Positions 26,775 to 40,741 of a DNA stretch of 59,468 bases are shown here, one piece after another. The position numbers and the translations under genes were made by a program. Every line of letters begins with the position of its first letter. Within the stretch, counting starts at the first letter, position 1. The notes beneath the pieces are model-generated. The model searched no databases. It was not told the origin of the DNA and was given only the letters and a program-made list of their open reading frames with translations. Source of the stretch: Pedosphaera sp. (GTDB lineage: Bacteria > Verrucomicrobiota > Verrucomicrobiia > Limisphaerales > JADLHS01); NCBI GenBank assembly GCA_009695195.1, contig SIBJ01000016.1, forward strand, positions 1 to 59,468. Reading direction: 5' to 3'.

Positions 26775-26802
26775 TTGACTTGCATTCCAGTCTGCGTAGA
26801 AC
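26775..26802 (+). promoter_or_regulatory. promoter of the tachylectin/DMFase-like gene
   Basis: TTGACT (26775-26780), 16 bp, TAGAAC (26797-26802). It is divergent from the mnmA promoter in the same spacer, about 20 bp ahead of the ATG at 26830. Confidence 0.5.
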
Positions 26803-26829
26803 AATCAGAAGCACGCCACGACGAACTCC

Positions 26830-29274
26830 ATGAAAAGACTTTGCCTTTTGCTTCTTACCGGACTGATTGTTGGTTCCACTTCAGCCAAGGCGGGCTATAT
26901 CCGCTACGTTGGCGCACCAGGGGGCGGCATCTATCTGGTCGGCGATGATACCCAACTCTCCTATTTCCGACATCAGCCGGAGACTTCGGCTCCGGGATGG
27001 AGCCAGGATGTGTTCGCGAACGGAGGCTGGGACTTTGAGCACCTCATCTACAACGGGAATGGCATCCTCTACGCCGCCAACGTGAGGGGTGAACTGATTT
27101 ACTACCGCGATGACATCGCGTTAGGCGTCCATACTTTCACGGCTGACTCCGGCACCCGTATCAGCCTGACCAATGTCTGGGCGGAATATGTCTGGTTGCT
27201 GGGGGACGGTGATGGCGTCATTTACGCGATCGACCAGGTTGGAAGATTTTATTTTTACCAGCACAGCCAGACGGCGACCACCGTATGGCCAACCGCGAAC
27301 GGCGTCCAAATTGGCAGCGGTTGGGGCATATACAACCGGGTGATTTCAGGGCGGCAAGGAGTCATCTACGCCATCAACGAGGCGGGCGAAATGTATTACT
27401 ACCGCGACCGCGCGCGGAACGGCACCATAGACTGGGAATATCCAACCGGCCTCTACGTCGGAAACGGCTGGAACCGGTTTCAAAACGTCTTCTCCACCGG
27501 CAACGGCAACATCTATGGCGTGGACGAGGTCGGGAATATTTTTTATTACCACCTCAGCATCGTGAACGGCGCTCCCGTTTGGACGGGAAGCGACATCGTC
27601 AATCCGATCAATCCGGGGGCGTCCGCAGCGCCGAGACTTCACCGGGGAGTGTATTGCTGGCCGCCCTCCGGTGCGCCGGGCGACCAAATCTCTTTCAAGA
27701 TTTCACTGGGAGGCGCAACGCGCATCAGGATTTCCCGGCTCATCGGCAATGCGACCGAAACGCCAGACTTGAGCGTGAAGCTTGAGCCTGCTTTGCCGAT
27801 CACCACTTCGCTTCGGCTCGTCCCCAACCCCAATGTGCCTGCGCGCCGCGGTTGCGGCTGGCCCGAGAGCTACTCGCTCACCATCCCCGCTGATTGGGAG
27901 TCCGGTATCTATCTTTTCCAATGTTTCCCGGCAGGCGAGCCCGGCGACCGTTCCAGCCCGAATACGTTTGAAACTCCGTTCGTCGTCAAACCCGCCGTCG
28001 CCAACCGTGGCAGGATCGCCTGCTTGGCGAACCTGAACACCTGGAATTCCTACAACGCGGTTTGGGGCGGATCGCACTACTATAACGGGCGTGCGATTCT
28101 TAGCTTTCTCCGGCCCACGACCATCAATTCAGGACTGATCAACACTATCGAACGAGCTTCCATCAGTCATGGAGAATTTCATCTTGGCGCGGGAGAACTC
28201 TGGGTCACTGGCTGGCTGGAGGCGAACGGCTATCGCCCCGACATGATCACCGACCTTGATTTTCACAACGGCTACGACATGAGTTCTTATCGGGCGCTGG
28301 TCATCGACACTCACCCGGAATACTGGTCCGATGCGATGTATTTGCATCTCAAGGATTATCTCGAACACGGCGGCAGCCTGATTTATCTCGGCGGGAACGG
28401 CATCTACGAACGTGTCGCCTACTCGCCCGACCAGACCACCATGATCATGAATGACGGCGATGAAGCGCCCACGATCGGGACGGTTCACGAGGCGGGCTTT
28501 CTCTTCCGGGAAGCAACGGCGCCAACCATGAACGAACGGGATTTGCTGGGCGTGGCCACCGCCGCCTGCTCTGTGAATGGTGGCGGCTACACAGTTTTAA
28601 GGCCGGCGCATCCATTCCTAGCCAATGTCACCATTGATCCGGACAATAAAATCGGACAGGGGTGGAATGCCCTGGCCGCATCCTATTTCCCCGGGTTGCA
28701 CCAAGGCCCGCGCGCTGGTTTCCCTGCCTTGAACGGCATGGCCGCCGGATTCGAGAGCGACAACGCCGCTGCGGCCGGATTCATTGCCCCAGGATGTTCA
28801 ACCACGGATGATGGTGCCCCGACCGGGGTGCCGCTCAATCCGATTCCCACGGGCCGAGTCGTGCTGGCGAAGGCCTTTGCCGCCAACCCTCCGACCCTGA
28901 GCGGGGCCGGAGGCGGTGATGCCGAAATGTCGTATTTTCCGCATCCGGCAGGCGGCCTTGTCTTCAGCGTCGGATCCATCACGTTCGGGGGAATGCTGAT
29001 GAAAGAACCCGGTCTCGCGCAACTGATGCGGAACGTCCTCGCCGAAGCCTGCACCAACAGCGCCTCGACCATCACGATTGCGCCCGGAGCCGGACCCAAC
29101 ATTTACAACCTCTCCTTCCACCGGCATCCCGGGGCGGTGGTCGTGGTGCAGCAGTCGAAGGATCTCCTGGATTGGTCTGACTTGTATCAAGTGGATTCGA
29201 GTTCGGACCTCGACTTGATCACCTTGCCCATAACTGCGGATCAAACCAAACGATTCTATAGGTTGCGGCGTTGA
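26830..29274 (+). CDS. secreted tachylectin-like / dimethylformamidase-like protein
   Basis: The protein has 814 residues. A signal peptide (LCLLLLTGLIVGSTSAKAG) is followed by five or so tachylectin-like blades at residues about 25-255, each with a VIYAIDQVGRFYFYQH-like strand pair. Residues about 275-730 resemble the large-subunit-like domain annotated as N,N-dimethylformamidase beta: YNAVWGGSHYY, VIDTHPEYWS and DYLEHGGSLIYLGGNGIYE. The end (ITIAPG.. to TKRFYRLRR) is the short beta segment seen at C-termini of many Verrucomicrobial secreted proteins. Predicted extracellular carbohydrate-binding enzyme. Substrate unknown. Confidence 0.75.
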   Translation: MKRLCLLLLTGLIVGSTSAKAGYIRYVGAPGGGIYLVGDDTQLSYFRHQPETSAPGWSQDVFANGGWDFEHLIYNGNGILYAANVRGELIYYRDDIALGVHTFTADSGTRISLTNVWAEYVWLLGDGDGVIYAIDQVGRFYFYQHSQTATTVWPTANGVQIGSGWGIYNRVISGRQGVIYAINEAGEMYYYRDRARNGTIDWEYPTGLYVGNGWNRFQNVFSTGNGNIYGVDEVGNIFYYHLSIVNGAPVWTGSDIVNPINPGASAAPRLHRGVYCWPPSGAPGDQISFKISLGGATRIRISRLIGNATETPDLSVKLEPALPITTSLRLVPNPNVPARRGCGWPESYSLTIPADWESGIYLFQCFPAGEPGDRSSPNTFETPFVVKPAVANRGRIACLANLNTWNSYNAVWGGSHYYNGRAILSFLRPTTINSGLINTIERASISHGEFHLGAGELWVTGWLEANGYRPDMITDLDFHNGYDMSSYRALVIDTHPEYWSDAMYLHLKDYLEHGGSLIYLGGNGIYERVAYSPDQTTMIMNDGDEAPTIGTVHEAGFLFREATAPTMNERDLLGVATAACSVNGGGYTVLRPAHPFLANVTIDPDNKIGQGWNALAASYFPGLHQGPRAGFPALNGMAAGFESDNAAAAGFIAPGCSTTDDGAPTGVPLNPIPTGRVVLAKAFAANPPTLSGAGGGDAEMSYFPHPAGGLVFSVGSITFGGMLMKEPGLAQLMRNVLAEACTNSASTITIAPGAGPNIYNLSFHRHPGAVVVVQQSKDLLDWSDLYQVDSSSDLDLITLPITADQTKRFYRLRR

Positions 29275-29307
29275 ACCGGCTCGATCGCTGGAAAATGGCC
29301 GGAGCGC

Positions 29308-30792
29308 TTACGGTAGATTCGTTGCGCCCATCAAGTAGCGATCGCACTCGCGCGCGGCGCCGCGGCCCTCGTTAAAGGCCCACACCACGAGGCTCTGGCC
29401 GCGACGGCAATCGCCGGCGGCGAAAACACCTTTGATGTTCGTGGAGTATTTCTCGAACACGGCTTTCGCGTTCGTGCGCGCGTCGCGTTCCACGCCGAGC
29501 GATTCGAGCAACGGTTGTTCCGGACCGAGGAAACCCATCGCGAGCAGGACGAGTTGCGCGGGCAAAACTTTTTCGGTGCCGGGCACGTTCTTCGAGATGA
29601 ACTGTCCCTTGTCGTTCTTCGTCCATTCCACCTGCACGGTATGGACGGCTTTGACGTGCCCGTGCACGTCGGCCTCAAACTTCGTCGCCGTCGTGAGATA
29701 AACGCGCGGGTCATCACCAAACTTCGCGGCGGCTTCCTCTTGCCCGTAATCCAGCTTGTAAACCTTTGGCCATTCCGGCCACGGGTTGTCCTTCGCGCGG
29801 TCCATCGGCGGCCTGGGCAAAATCTCCACCTGCACCAGCGATTTGCAGCCGTGCCGCATCGCCGTGCCAACGCAATCCGTACCCGTGTCGCCACCGCCGA
29901 TGACGATCACGTCCTTGCCGGTCGCGTCAATGAAGCTGCCGTTCTTGTGGCCGTCGAGCACCGCCTTCGTGTTCGCGGTGAGAAATTCCATAGCGAAGTG
30001 AATGCCGCCAAGTTGGCGGCCTTCGATGGGCAAATCGCGCGGCTTGGTCGCACCCGTGCAAAGAACTGTGGCGTCGAATTCCTTCAACAACTTTTCCGCC
30101 GGAAGATTCCCGCCGACTTCCGTGTTGCAGACAAATTGAATTCCCTCGGCTTCCATCTGCTTGAGCCGGCGCAACACAACCTCTTGCTTGTCGAGCTTCA
30201 TGTTCGGGATGCCGTACATGAGCAAGCCGCCCGGACGATCCGCCCGTTCGTAAACCGTGACGAGATGACCGGCGCGGTTGAGTTGCGCGGCGGCGCAAAG
30301 TCCCGCCGGGCCGCTGCCGATGACGGCAACTTTTTTTCCGGTGCGCTTCGCGGGTGGTTCAGGGACGACCCAGCCGTTTTCCCAGCCGTGGTCAATGATC
30401 GTGTTCTCGATGTTCTTGATCGTGACCGGCGGCGCGTTGATGCCGAGCACGCACGAGCCTTCGCACGGCGCGGGGCAGACGCGGCCGGTGAACTCCGGAA
30501 AATTATTCGTCTTGTGCAGCCGTTCGAGTGCTTCCTTCCAAAGCCCGCGATAAACGAGATCGTTCCACTCGGGGATGAGATTGTGGATCGGGCAGCCGCT
30601 GGCCATGCCGCTGACGAGCTGGCCGGTGTGGCAGAACGGAACGCCGCAATCCATGCAGCGCGCGCCCTGCTCGCGGAGCTTCGGCTCCGGCATGTGGAAA
30701 TGAAATTCCTTCCAGTCCGCGGTGCGTTCGGCAGCGGACCGGTCTTGCGGCAATTCCCGCAAATACTCAGTGAATCCTGTGGGTTTGCCCAT
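29308..30792 (-). CDS. gltD: glutamate synthase small subunit
   Basis: The protein has 494 residues. The N-terminal Fe-S region has [11 protein letters not shown] and [16 protein letters not shown] and NADPH sites follow ([30 protein letters not shown]), ending with the [16 protein letters not shown] motif. It feeds electrons from NAD(P)H to the large subunit. The gene is separated from gltB by an inserted GxxExxY gene and two hairpins, in the same orientation. Confidence 0.96.
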   Translation of the reverse strand: MGKPTGFTEYLRELPQDRSAAERTADWKEFHFHMPEPKLREQGARCMDCGVPFCHTGQLVSGMASGCPIHNLIPEWNDLVYRGLWKEALERLHKTNNFPEFTGRVCPAPCEGSCVLGINAPPVTIKNIENTIIDHGWENGWVVPEPPAKRTGKKVAVIGSGPAGLCAAAQLNRAGHLVTVYERADRPGGLLMYGIPNMKLDKQEVVLRRLKQMEAEGIQFVCNTEVGGNLPAEKLLKEFDATVLCTGATKPRDLPIEGRQLGGIHFAMEFLTANTKAVLDGHKNGSFIDATGKDVIVIGGGDTGTDCVGTAMRHGCKSLVQVEILPRPPMDRAKDNPWPEWPKVYKLDYGQEEAAAKFGDDPRVYLTTATKFEADVHGHVKAVHTVQVEWTKNDKGQFISKNVPGTEKVLPAQLVLLAMGFLGPEQPLLESLGVERDARTNAKAVFEKYSTNIKGVFAAGDCRRGQSLVVWAFNEGRGAARECDRYLMGATNLP

Positions 30793-30818
30793 GGTCAGTT
30801 GCTTGTTTGAAACCGGAT

Positions 30819-30900
30819 AAACGCAGAGGCGCAGAGAACGCGGAGAGACGCGGAGAAAGAAATTAAGATCCTCTCTGCGTTTCTCTGCGTCTCAGCGTTA
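30819..30900. repeat. hairpin of 7-8 bp words between gltD and the GxxExxY gene
   Basis: The left arm (30819-30858) repeats ACGCAGAG/GCGCAGAG/ACGCGGAG. The right arm (30871-30900) is CTCTCTGCGTTTCTCTGCGT.. The innermost spacer is about 12 nt. Same word family as 31350-31441 and 39682-39778. Confidence 0.88.
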
Positions 30901-30918
30901 AAGTTTGCCATAGAAATC

Positions 30919-31332
<414 letters not shown>

Positions 31333-31349
31333 GACTCACATTCAGATTC

Positions 31350-31441
31350 AACGCGGAGTCGCGGAGGTCGCGGAGAAACGCAGAGAAGAATCAATTGTTT
31401 TCTTTGCGGCTCTCTGCGTTCTCTGCGTCTCTGCGTTAAAG
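31350..31441. repeat. hairpin of 7-8 bp words between the GxxExxY gene and gltB
   Basis: The left arm (31350-31388) has ACGCGGAG, TCGCGGAGG, TCGCGGAG, ACGCAGAG. The right arm (31402-31441) is CTTTGCGG, CTCTCTGCGTTCTCTGCGTC, TCTGCGTTAAAG. The right end abuts the gltB stop codon. Confidence 0.88.
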
Positions 31442-31442
31442 T

Positions 31443-36080
<4,638 letters not shown>

Positions 36081-36230
36081 CGCTGTCTGATTTCAACCGG
36101 CGGAGGAATCTCGCCGGAAATTTAGATAGTTTTTACTGAAAGCGGCGGGGCGTGCAATCATTCATTTTGAAATTCTCCGAGGCGGCAGGATTAGAGGAGC
36201 TTGAACGCGATGGATTGCGCCGAGAATCGC

Positions 36231-36300
36231 AGCGCCGAGCACCGTCTCGGCCGGTTGAAACAAGTTCCCGCCAACGAGCCGAGGCGGTGCTCGGCGTTCC
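36231..36300. repeat. REP-C inverted pair
   Basis: CGCCGAGCACCGTCTCGGC (36233-36251) faces GCCGAGGCGGTGCTCGGCG (36278-36296): 18 of 19 pairs. The outer words GAGCC and GTTCC match the REP-C copies at 19479-19555. It ends at the stop codon of the PIN gene. The rest of 36081-36230 is the gltB upstream region, with a small CCGGCG/CGCCGG hairpin. Confidence 0.8.
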
Positions 36301-36797
36301 TACCGCAACGCTTTCAACAACCGTTTCGGGTGAGCCGGGCGCACCGGCGGCAAGTCAGCCTCGTTGAACGCCAGCAGCAGCGCATCCTCGTCAATGTCCA
36401 GCAGGTGCTTGTCGGAAGTGACGAGCAGCGGGATGTTGCCGAGAGAAGTTTCGGCGAGAATCAGCCCGTCATTGAATTCGGCCGCTGGCAGCAAGCCTTG
36501 ATGCTGGAGGCGGCGGGAAAATTCTTCGGCAATCGTCAATCGAACGTCCGGCAGATCAAACGCCGTGAGTTGCCATGCTTCCACCTGGTCGTATGCCTTC
36601 TGCGCGAGAATTTTTTCGGCTGGATTTCCGAACGTCAGCAGGTATTCCAACTCGAACAGCACCGTCGGGGCGAGCAGCAGCGCGTAACCGCGCCGTTGAA
36701 ATTCTTCCCGAAACTCGTGGGCGAAGTCCTGCGGTTGGGCCAGATCCAGCAGGACGTTAGTGTCCAGTGATAATTGGCGCTTTGGGCTGGCCGCCAT
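36300..36797 (-). CDS. PIN-domain toxin-like protein
   Basis: The protein has 165 residues. The first acidic residue is in LSLDTNVLLDLAQP, the middle Glu in LFELEYLL, and later acidic residues in EFNDGLILAETS and LVTSDKHLLDID. These fit the PIN RNase active site (D-E-D-D). It overlaps the upstream antitoxin-like gene by 41 bp, typical of VapBC-like operons. Confidence 0.85.
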   Translation of the reverse strand: MAASPKRQLSLDTNVLLDLAQPQDFAHEFREEFQRRGYALLLAPTVLFELEYLLTFGNPAEKILAQKAYDQVEAWQLTAFDLPDVRLTIAEEFSRRLQHQGLLPAAEFNDGLILAETSLGNIPLLVTSDKHLLDIDEDALLLAFNEADLPPVRPAHPKRLLKALR

Positions 36798-36945
36798 AAA
36801 TCCTCACCATGGCACGTCGAAAAAGTTCCCGCCGTTCTTCGCTGCTAAGTTTGCTCGCCAATTTCCGGGCTTTGGCTGCGATCCGACTGCCTTCGGTTTC
36901 CTCCGGGTAATCCAACTTCTTCGGTTTGCGCGCGGGCTGTTTCAT
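36757..36945 (-). CDS. small antitoxin-like protein
   Basis: A 62-residue basic protein, MKQPARKPKKLDYPEETEGS, then AAKARKLASKLSSEERREL, ending GGQPKAPIITGH. Upstream of, and overlapping, the PIN gene, so I infer the antitoxin. No named DNA-binding family is recognised. Start ATG 36945. Confidence 0.65.
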   Translation of the reverse strand: MKQPARKPKKLDYPEETEGSRIAAKARKLASKLSSEERRELFRRAMVRIYGGQPKAPIITGH

Positions 36946-37043
36946 GACGCTCGAAAAGTATCCCACGCGCGCAGGCGGGGCAAGTGAAAGACGGGGAGCA
37001 GAAGTTGCCGCTTTGAGCCGACCCCATGAATCCTCACTCCAAC

Positions 37044-38561
37044 TCACCGCACCGGCTCGAAGTGAAACAACTGCGCGCCGTGTTCCGGCAAATCGAGGTA
37101 AAGCCCCTGGCTCGCGAGGTCCGCGCCGAAGCGCTCGAATCGTTCCGGGCCGAGCAGGTCGCGCATTTCCCAATTGTGCTCGGCGAGATTCTCCACCTCA
37201 AGCGTCGCGTAACACTGGCTGCGATGCGGCGCGAGGTTCACGACCACGAGATCAAACGCCGGCCCGCTCGTCTGCCATTGGACGATGACAAAATTCGTCG
37301 CTGTGGGATTGTCCGGCCACGCGGCGCGCGGCACGAGCGCCCGCCATTTGCCGCGGCCCACGGCGGAGTGTTGCAACGCTGTCAGCAGGTCATTGTAAAT
37401 TTTTGACAGCTCGACGTTGGGCGTCTCGCTTCCGCGCCGCGCGAGTTGGACGGGAAGTTTCACACGCGCGCCGGTGAGCTGGCCCTCGTGGAGAAATCTC
37501 ATGCCCGGCAAACCGAGGATCACCAACGCCGCCGCGCGCTGTTCGACGGGCGAAAGCTGGCCGGCGATGCGCGGCTCGTCGTGGTTCTCGATGAAGTGCG
37601 CGCTGCGGGCGAGCAGTTCGCGCGGCGAATCCACCACGCGCCGGTGCGCGCCCGCGGCGTTGTGCCAGAACAGTTCGTCGTAAAGCCGTTTGTCGTAGGT
37701 GAAATCAAAACCCAGTTCCTGCATCCGGCTTTCGAGGTCCCAATACACTTCCGCGAGGAAAATAAAATCCGGCTGCCGCGCCTTCACCGCGGGAATGGCG
37801 TCGGCCCAAAACTCGTTCGGAGTTCCGCCTTCAGGCGGTTCGGCGCCGCTGCCGCCTGAAGGCGGAACTCCCAACGGCAGATGCTCCCAGGTTTTGGCGA
37901 ATACTTCGTTCAGCAACAACATCGCCATGTCGCAACGCACGCCGTCGCACTGCGCGGCGACGGCGAGCAATTGTTCCTGCATCGCGGCGCGCGCCGCGGC
38001 GCGGCGGTAGTCCACCTGCACCGTGTCGTTCCATGGTGCGAAATACGGATCCTTGCCGTGCGCGAGCCAGCGCGGACCAAGAACCGTTTCCTGCGCGAAC
38101 GTGCCGGGCATCTCAACCACGCTTTGCACGAACAAATTCGGCCGCTCGCGCAGCCAACGATGATCCAGCCCGAGATGGTTCGGCACGAAATCGAGAATCA
38201 GTTTCAACCCGTGCGCGTGCAGGCGTTCGCGGAATTTTTTCAGCCCCGCCTCGCCGCCGATGGCTGCGGGCACGGTGTAATCGCCGATGGCGTACGGCGA
38301 GCCGCCGATGTCCGCGTCACGCCAGCCGGGGATGATTTCGTCGTAGGCGCGGCGCAAGTTCGGCTCGGCGATCGCCATGGCGCGGCAGATCGGGCCGGTG
38401 GTCCAGACGCCCATGAGCCAGAGGTGGGTGAAGCCGGAATTTTTCCAGAACACGAATTCGCGATCCGGCACGTCGGCGAGCGTGATGGCGCGCCCCGCCG
38501 CGTCAGAAAGCCCGCGCAACCAGCAACGCGTGTTGATCTCGTAAAGGAATGGATGCTCCAT
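37044..38561 (-). CDS. alpha-amylase-family (GH13) enzyme
   Basis: The protein has 505 residues. GH13 motifs are LKLILDFVPNHLGLDH (region I), CDGVRCDMAML (nucleophile Asp), FIFLAEVYWD (acid/base Glu) and FIENHDEPRIAG (region IV). It acts on alpha-glucans or sugars, with unspecified substrate. Residues about 230-248 (GVPPSGG..PPEGGTPN) are encoded by a 53-bp REP inserted in frame beside the catalytic region. Start ATG 38561. Confidence 0.88.
   Translation of the reverse strand: MEHPFLYEINTRCWLRGLSDAAGRAITLADVPDREFVFWKNSGFTHLWLMGVWTTGPICRAMAIAEPNLRRAYDEIIPGWRDADIGGSPYAIGDYTVPAAIGGEAGLKKFRERLHAHGLKLILDFVPNHLGLDHRWLRERPNLFVQSVVEMPGTFAQETVLGPRWLAHGKDPYFAPWNDTVQVDYRRAAARAAMQEQLLAVAAQCDGVRCDMAMLLLNEVFAKTWEHLPLGVPPSGGSGAEPPEGGTPNEFWADAIPAVKARQPDFIFLAEVYWDLESRMQELGFDFTYDKRLYDELFWHNAAGAHRRVVDSPRELLARSAHFIENHDEPRIAGQLSPVEQRAAALVILGLPGMRFLHEGQLTGARVKLPVQLARRGSETPNVELSKIYNDLLTALQHSAVGRGKWRALVPRAAWPDNPTATNFVIVQWQTSGPAFDLVVVNLAPHRSQCYATLEVENLAEHNWEMRDLLGPERFERFGADLASQGLYLDLPEHGAQLFHFEPVR
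37819..37871. repeat. REP-D inverted repeat inside the GH13 gene
   Basis: GGAGTTCCGCCTTCAGGCGG (37819-37838) and its perfect reverse complement (37852-37871), with a 13-nt loop. Each arm also holds a CCGCC-TTCA-GGCGG hairpin. It adds a Pro/Gly-rich peptide to the enzyme without breaking the frame. Confidence 0.9.
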
Positions 38562-38716
38562 GCGATCTCCGCCGCCGACGTTATCACGCGGCGGTTTCGG
38601 CGCAACGGGAAAGCACCCGCGATTCCCGGCGAAGTACATTTTGTTTCGCGATCGTGCTTCCTCGCCACTTTCGATGGAAAAATTTGGTGACGTGCAGCGG
38701 AACGCGCGTCAGCGTC

Positions 38717-38753
38717 TTGGACTGCGGGGGCAAGTCGGACGCGACCCCGCTTT
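38717..38753. repeat. REP-A copy downstream of the RAYT gene
   Basis: TTGGACTGCGGGGGCAAGTC.. to CGACCCCGCTTT in plus orientation, same family as 141-260. It lies 17 bp beyond the RAYT stop. The rest of the 209-bp spacer 38562-38770 shows nothing else. Confidence 0.88.
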
Positions 38754-38770
38754 TCCCCGGCCAAACCAAG

Positions 38771-39340
38771 TCACCACTCCGGCGACACCTCAAAGTCATC
38801 CGGCACTTTCAACTGGTCGGTCTTGAAACGATAGACGGTCTTGACCTGCGCGGGCGTGGCCGTCCGTTCAAACCACCGCGCCGAACCCCACGGATATTGG
38901 CTGGCCACGGGCACGAGGCCGTGCTTCACCGGGTTCTGGTGCGAGTAGTTGAGCCGGGCGAGATAGGACTTCTCGTAGGTCAACCGCGTCTCGCGGTAGT
39001 TGTGCCAGACTTGGCGCGCAGGTGCGGCGTTGAGTTTGTTGATCCATTTGGCGGTCTTCTCGTGGAGCAGGCCGAGCATCCGCGACAGATTCTCCGCCGT
39101 GTCTTTGTCTCCCGGTGAGTGGCCGACGAAATGGTAGTGGTTTGAGAACACCGCCCAGGCTTCGAGTCGCCAGCCGAAATCCGCCGCGACCTTGAGCACA
39201 CCGCGATGCAACACCGCCAGCCGGGCTTTGCCGCGAAAGTGATGCTGCCGCAAATAGGTGCTCGCCGTGACAAAGTAAGTCCCGCGAACACTGAGACGAT
39301 GCTCCGGCGCATGCGGCCACGGGATTTTGTCGGCGGGCAT
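38771..39340 (-). CDS. REP-associated tyrosine transposase (RAYT)
   Basis: The protein has 189 residues, Y1/HUH family. It begins HRLSVRGTYFVTASTYLRQ. The HUH motif is SNHYHFVGHSP, and the catalytic Tyr lies in ARLNYSHQNPVKHGLV (the YxHxNPV-type motif of RAYTs), followed by YPWGSARWF. RAYTs cut and join single-stranded REP hairpins. REP-A copies flank this gene on both sides, five upstream or downstream within 1 kb, which supports a RAYT/REP pair. Start ATG 39340. Confidence 0.92.
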   Translation of the reverse strand: MPADKIPWPHAPEHRLSVRGTYFVTASTYLRQHHFRGKARLAVLHRGVLKVAADFGWRLEAWAVFSNHYHFVGHSPGDKDTAENLSRMLGLLHEKTAKWINKLNAAPARQVWHNYRETRLTYEKSYLARLNYSHQNPVKHGLVPVASQYPWGSARWFERTATPAQVKTVYRFKTDQLKVPDDFEVSPEW

Positions 39341-39387
39341 GGCTGGCAGGGTCGTGGTTTTGGGTGGTGAGGGCAATCTGCAATTCG

Positions 39388-39670
39388 AAAGCGGCGTGGC
39401 GTCCGACTTCCCGCCGCAGTCAAAAAACGGTTTGCGATATTCGACCAGCGTTGGAAAACCTGTCGCGTCTTGGACTGCAGGGGCAAGTCGGACGCGACCC
39501 CGCTTTTCGGAAGGAGGCCCCAGACATTCCTCACGCGTTACGTCATCCGAAAGCGGCGTGGCGTCCGACTTCCCGCCGCAGTCCAAAACACGCTTCGCGA
39601 AATTCGGGTAGCGCTGGAAAACCCGCCGCTATTTTGGACTGCGGGGGCAAGTCGGACGCGACCCTGCTTT
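39388..39670. repeat. REP-A cluster, four copies in alternating orientation
   Basis: Copies at 39388-39424 (minus), 39470-39507 (plus), 39550-39588 (minus) and 39634-39670 (plus), with 42-45-bp spacers. Core GCGGGG...CCCCGC stem with GTCGGACGCGA loop. The alternation makes each neighbouring pair a larger palindrome. It is not a CRISPR array. No gene in 39341-39877. Confidence 0.9.
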
Positions 39671-39681
39671 GGAGGGGGGAA

Positions 39682-39778
39682 TAAACGCAGTGACGCAGAG
39701 AACGTAGTGAGGCGCAGAGGAGAAGTTTTGTCTGCCCGACTCTGCGTTCCTCTGCGTTCTCAGTGTCTCTGCGTTAAA
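39682..39778. repeat. hairpin of 7-8 bp words upstream of the epimerase
   Basis: The left arm (39682-39723) repeats ACGCAGTG, ACGCAGAGA, GCGCAGAG. The right arm (39739-39778) is CTCTGCGTTCCTCTGCGTTC, then TCTCTGCGTTAAAG. It ends with the same GCGTTAAAG as the copies beside gltB and gltD. Confidence 0.88.
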
Positions 39779-39877
39779 GCCCGCGCGAACAAGCATGAGC
39801 CTCCTCACGTCGGCTCCTACAAACGGTGGATGGAATTTGCTTTTGACACTCCGCCTCGCCGCCGTAGCCTTCGCGCC

Positions 39878-40723
39878 ATGAGATTCGGCATCAATACATT
39901 TCTGTTCACCTCTCCGTTCACCAACGAGAGCACGAAACTTTTCAAAACTTTCAAGCGCTGGGGATTTGATTCCATCGAGATCCCCATCGAAGACCCGTCG
40001 CACATTGATCCCGCGCACGTGAAGCGCGAACTGGATCGTCACGGCCTCGTGTGCGGCTCGGTGTGCGCGTGCATGGGGCCGGATCGCGATCTGCGCGGCA
40101 CGCCCGAGCAGCAGGCGACCGGTCTCGCCTACATGAAGACGATCATTGACCAGATGGTCGCGCTCGATTGCCCGTCGCTCATCGGCCCGGTGTATTCCGC
40201 CGTGGGCCGCGCGGACGCGGTGCCGCCGGACGAATACAAACAGCAATGGGCCACGGTCGTGGCGAATTTGAAATCGCTCTGCCAGCACGCCGAGGCGCGC
40301 GGCAAACAAATCTGCCTCGAACCGCTGAACCGTTTCGAAACCGACTTCATCAACACCTGCGATCAGGGATTGAAGATGATCAAGGCCGTCGGCAGTCCCG
40401 CGCTCAAGCTGCACCTCGACACGTTCCACATGAACATCGAGCAGAAAGACCAGGCGGCGGCGATCCGCAAGGCCGGCAAACTCCTCGCTCATTTCCACGC
40501 CTGCGGCAGCGACCGCGGCACGCCGGGCGGCGATCACATCGCATGGAAGGCCATCGCGAAGGCGTTGAAATCCATCGGCTACAAAGGCGACGTGGTGATC
40601 GAATCGTTCACGACCGACGTGAAAGTCATCGCCCGCGCGGCGGCGATCTGGCGGCGCATCGAGCCGACGCAGAATGAAATCGCGGTGAAAGGCCTGAAGT
40701 TTTTGAAGCGGACACTGAAGTAA
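39878..40723 (+). CDS. ketohexose 3-epimerase-like TIM-barrel enzyme
   Basis: The protein has 281 residues. AP-endonuclease-2-type barrel: metal ligands Glu in CLEPLNRFETDFINT, Asp in LHLDTFHMNIEQ, His in HFHACGSDRGTPG, and Glu in VIESFTTDV. This is the pattern of D-tagatose/D-allulose 3-epimerases. Substrate is inferred by family. Cytosolic; the downstream secreted sugar-related proteins suggest a catabolic set. Start ATG 39878 after a heptamer-type hairpin. Confidence 0.85.
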   Translation: MRFGINTFLFTSPFTNESTKLFKTFKRWGFDSIEIPIEDPSHIDPAHVKRELDRHGLVCGSVCACMGPDRDLRGTPEQQATGLAYMKTIIDQMVALDCPSLIGPVYSAVGRADAVPPDEYKQQWATVVANLKSLCQHAEARGKQICLEPLNRFETDFINTCDQGLKMIKAVGSPALKLHLDTFHMNIEQKDQAAAIRKAGKLLAHFHACGSDRGTPGGDHIAWKAIAKALKSIGYKGDVVIESFTTDVKVIARAAAIWRRIEPTQNEIAVKGLKFLKRTLK

Positions 40724-40741
40724 TTCGTCTCACTCGACCAA

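Noticed and set aside
39388..39670. Possible CRISPR array of four repeats
   Set aside because: Repeats alternate in orientation, are palindromic REPs, vary in sequence and flank a RAYT; no cas genes.
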